From NCBI GenBank assembly GCA_016713085.1, contig JADJPV010000001.1, forward strand, positions 124,001 through 188,000: DNA of 64,000 nucleotides, given 5' to 3'. The notes below the pieces were generated by a model, which was given only the letters and a program-made list of their open reading frames with translations, was not told where the DNA came from and ran no database searches. This DNA is from Chitinophagaceae bacterium. GTDB lineage: Bacteria; Bacteroidota; Bacteroidia; Chitinophagales; Chitinophagaceae. Within the stretch, counting starts at the first letter, position 1, and each line of letters starts with the position of its first letter. Of the stretch, positions 61,772 through 64,000 are shown piece after piece. Both the position numbers and the translations under genes were made by a program.

Positions 61772-64000
61772 TTAGAATGACATATTAAAGCCAATGCTGA
61801 ATGTGCGTGAACTCGGATATCCGAGATAATCAATGCCCAGCGGAGCTGTACCTGTTCTTGATACTTCTGCATTCGCTTCAGGATCAAGACCTGAATACTT
61901 TGTAAACAGCAACAGGTTCTGTCCTGACAGGAAAACATTCATAGCTGAGATAAATGTTTTCTTCACATTAAAATCATAACTGAGTGTGAGGTTATCAAGA
62001 CGAACAAAACTTCCGTCTTCTATCCAGCGTGATGAAAATGTTTTACCTGCATCTCTGGCTAACCCACTTGTAAGAGCTGAGCTGAACACATTCCTGCCAG
62101 GCAGGTTACTCAGGTAACTCATGTTGGCAGCAGTAAGGTTGAATACATCATTTCCAACTGAACCTCTGAACAAAAAGTTCATTGTCCACTGTTTATATCT
62201 GAGTGTATTACCGAAACCGAATATGAACTTTGGTTGTGCACTGCCAATGATTGTATCGGCACCGGCAACAAATGTTTCCTTACCACCTTTAATACCTGTA
62301 AAACGTGGACCCCAGAAAGTTCCCAAAGGCTGACCGGGTATAATAAGCTGTGCAAATTTGCCCAACGATACAGTTCCCTGTAATGGAGCCATCTGGATAT
62401 TTGTACCACTGAACTGTTCATTTGATAAACTCAGCACTTTGTTTTTGTTAAAACTGATGTTGAAATTTGATTCCCATTTGAACTCTGTTTTATCCATGAC
62501 TTTTCCATTGATCTCGATTTCAATACCCTTGTTCTGCACACTGCCAACGTTTGCCAGCTGTGTACTTACTGCGGTTGGTGAAGGAACCGGTATTCTCAGC
62601 AACAGGTCAGTTGTTTTCTTTACATAATAATCAATTGTACCACGAAGTCTTCCTTCAAACAATGAGTAATCAATACCGGCATCAAACTGTGCGGTTTGTT
62701 CCCATTTTAAATTCGGGTTGGCATATTGCTGTGGTAATACAGTAGTGATACGTTGTCCGCCAACAATATATCCTGCAGAAGTTGCACCCAGTGTTTGCTG
62801 TGAAGCTAGGTTTCCAATTTCCTGGTTACCTGTAACGCCATAGCTTACACGAAATTTGAGATCTGATATGGCTTTTACATGAAAGAATTTTTCTCTTGAA
62901 ATTCTCCATGCAGCTGAACCTGATGGGAACATACCCCATTTGTTACCTGATCCAAAACGGCTTGAACCATCACGACGGATTGTTCCAGTTAAAAGAAACC
63001 TGTCGTCATAATTATAGTTGGCCCTTCCATAAAAAGAGATCAACGTGTTGGTTACCTTAAATGTATTTACACTTGTAATGGAACTTGCTGCCTGGAGACT
63101 GTACCATTTGAATTCATCAGACAGAAATCCGGTTGCAGTTGTACGGTCGCCTTCATTTACAAAATACTGCCATGAATAACCAGCCATTGCTTCCACTCCA
63201 TGTTTATCAAAATGCTGATTGTATTTCACAACTGTTTCAAGCAGTTTACTGTAGTCTTCCAGTTTCTGCACACTTGCATATCCGTTAGTTCCTCTGCCAA
63301 TCAGGTTGTTTTTACTGATATAGGAGTTACGGTTAATGTTCTGGTTGGTATAACCAAGGTTTACATTAACACTTAACGGTTCGATAATTTTTAGAGTAGT
63401 AGAAAAGTTACCGAGAAAACGGTTATTGGTTAACTGATCCAGTATCTGGTCAGAATAAGAAACCGGGTTCACCCTGTAAGGTGCAACGAAATTGTAATTA
63501 CCGTTTGCATCATAAACAGGATATGTTGGATTGAACACCATTGCTTCGTAGTTCATGCTTGTTCCGAACTCACTGCCCACTGTATTTGATACAGGTGCCT
63601 GTTTGGAAAAAGTTTGACCATAGTTCACACGCATATCAAATGTGAGCCTGTCGTTGAGCTCAGAGTGATTGATATTGATGCGCAAATTCGTACGCTTAAG
63701 ATTTGAAGCAAGCATTACACCCTGCTGGTCGCCAAAACCAAGTGATGCACGATAAACTGTTTTATTTATTCCACCTGACATAGAGAGATAATGATCCTGT
63801 GAAAATCCTGTTCTGTAAATCTTATCCTGCCAATCGGTGTTTGCACCTTTATCATCAATGGCTAATCCAAGAGAAGCTACTCCTTTACGATATTCGTCAG
63901 CAGAAAGAACATCATACGTCTTTGCAATTTTTGAAACTGCAACAGATGATCCAACGGTAATTTTTGCTTTGCCTGTTGTACCTTTTTTTGTTGTAACAAC
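61772..64000 (-). CDS. SusC/RagA-family TonB-dependent receptor, 5' end outside the window
   Basis: The frame is open to 64000 on the minus strand, giving the last 742 or so residues; the start and signal are outside. Plug-end residues VVTTKKGTTGKAKITVGSSV and the segment TGFSQDHYLSMSGG, typical of SusC just after the plug, are followed by the barrel (FDMRVNYGQTFSKQAPVSN, FKWESNFNISFNKNKVLSL, VRLDNLTLSYDFNVKKTFIS) ending in GFNMSF, the C-terminal aromatic needed for outer-membrane assembly. It imports oligosaccharide with SusD and TonB power. A glance at the gene set suggests pectin fragments as the cargo. Confidence 0.95.
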   Translation of the reverse strand, partial: VVTTKKGTTGKAKITVGSSVAVSKIAKTYDVLSADEYRKGVASLGLAIDDKGANTDWQDKIYRTGFSQDHYLSMSGGINKTVYRASLGFGDQQGVMLASNLKRTNLRININHSELNDRLTFDMRVNYGQTFSKQAPVSNTVGSEFGTSMNYEAMVFNPTYPVYDANGNYNFVAPYRVNPVSYSDQILDQLTNNRFLGNFSTTLKIIEPLSVNVNLGYTNQNINRNSYISKNNLIGRGTNGYASVQKLEDYSKLLETVVKYNQHFDKHGVEAMAGYSWQYFVNEGDRTTATGFLSDEFKWYSLQAASSITSVNTFKVTNTLISFYGRANYNYDDRFLLTGTIRRDGSSRFGSGNKWGMFPSGSAAWRISREKFFHVKAISDLKFRVSYGVTGNQEIGNLASQQTLGATSAGYIVGGQRITTVLPQQYANPNLKWEQTAQFDAGIDYSLFEGRLRGTIDYYVKKTTDLLLRIPVPSPTAVSTQLANVGSVQNKGIEIEINGKVMDKTEFKWESNFNISFNKNKVLSLSNEQFSGTNIQMAPLQGTVSLGKFAQLIIPGQPLGTFWGPRFTGIKGGKETFVAGADTIIGSAQPKFIFGFGNTLRYKQWTMNFLFRGSVGNDVFNLTAANMSYLSNLPGRNVFSSALTSGLARDAGKTFSSRWIEDGSFVRLDNLTLSYDFNVKKTFISAMNVFLSGQNLLLFTKYSGLDPEANAEVSRTGTAPLGIDYLGYPSSRTFSIGFNMSF

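Noticed and set aside
1..64000. CRISPR array, prophage, transposon or restriction system
   Set aside because: No regular direct repeats with spacers, no phage or transposase reading frames and no nuclease or methylase genes were seen.
1..64000. tRNA or rRNA genes
   Set aside because: The gaps were read on both strands; none has a convincing cloverleaf or rRNA-like sequence.

Overview
The window looks like chromosome of a Bacteroidota bacterium, most likely family Chitinophagaceae. The evidence is a SusC/SusD pair, sigma-A promoter boxes of the TAnnTTTG type, a type III glutamine synthetase, a fused E1 alpha/beta oxo-acid dehydrogenase, DUF1573 and DUF4407 proteins, and AT-rich intergenic repeats. 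The family is inferred from protein style; no rRNA or tRNA gene is present to confirm it.

Layout. 1-5 kb: end of a ComA-like phosphosulfolactate synthase, a TPR protein, two small secreted proteins and yidC. 5-16 kb: a DUF4407 membrane protein, a lipoprotein, pyrG, an outer-membrane barrel protein, proC, and purL followed by hldD. 16-28 kb: a polytopic membrane protein, glnN, the efp / accB / four-helix-bundle / accC row, a BlaI-type repressor with two operator palindromes feeding an M56 sensor-protease-like protein, an SRPBCC protein and mdh. 28-37 kb: an octapeptide-repeat secreted protein, a family 9 glycosyltransferase, four membrane transport or DedA proteins and yebC. 37-44 kb: one leftward row made of a TPR histidine kinase, a LuxR response regulator and four envelope or secreted proteins. 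44-53 kb: a DCC thioredoxin-like protein, a transglutaminase-like protein, a PhzF protein, a TRIC channel, the branched-chain E1 fusion, two DUF1573 proteins, an aminotransferase and a DUF2339 protein. 53-64 kb: a leftward pectin-type polysaccharide utilisation locus with SusC, SusD, an alpha/beta esterase, a pectin methylesterase and a rhamnogalacturonan acetylesterase, followed by a TonB protein and a GH42 beta-galactosidase.

The strongest unexplained signal is technical. At least ten genes, including the normally essential yidC and pyrG, carry single-base indels (mostly lost A/T in short homopolymers) or isolated in-frame stops, while the protein on both sides is intact and family-like. 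This fits consensus errors in the assembly better than real gene decay. Coordinates below therefore join the pieces into one gene wherever the reading clearly continues.

The best biological observations are two adjacent 15-bp palindromes in front of the BlaI-type gene, a nine-unit strict octapeptide repeat protein (28.75-29.33 kb), a three-unit repeat in the extracytoplasmic part of the M56 protein, a four-helix-bundle gene wedged between accB and accC and bounded by similar 17-mers, repeat-derived in-frame insertions in hldD, and a DedA protein fused to a periplasmic beta domain. I saw no CRISPR array, phage, transposase, or convincing new defence system.
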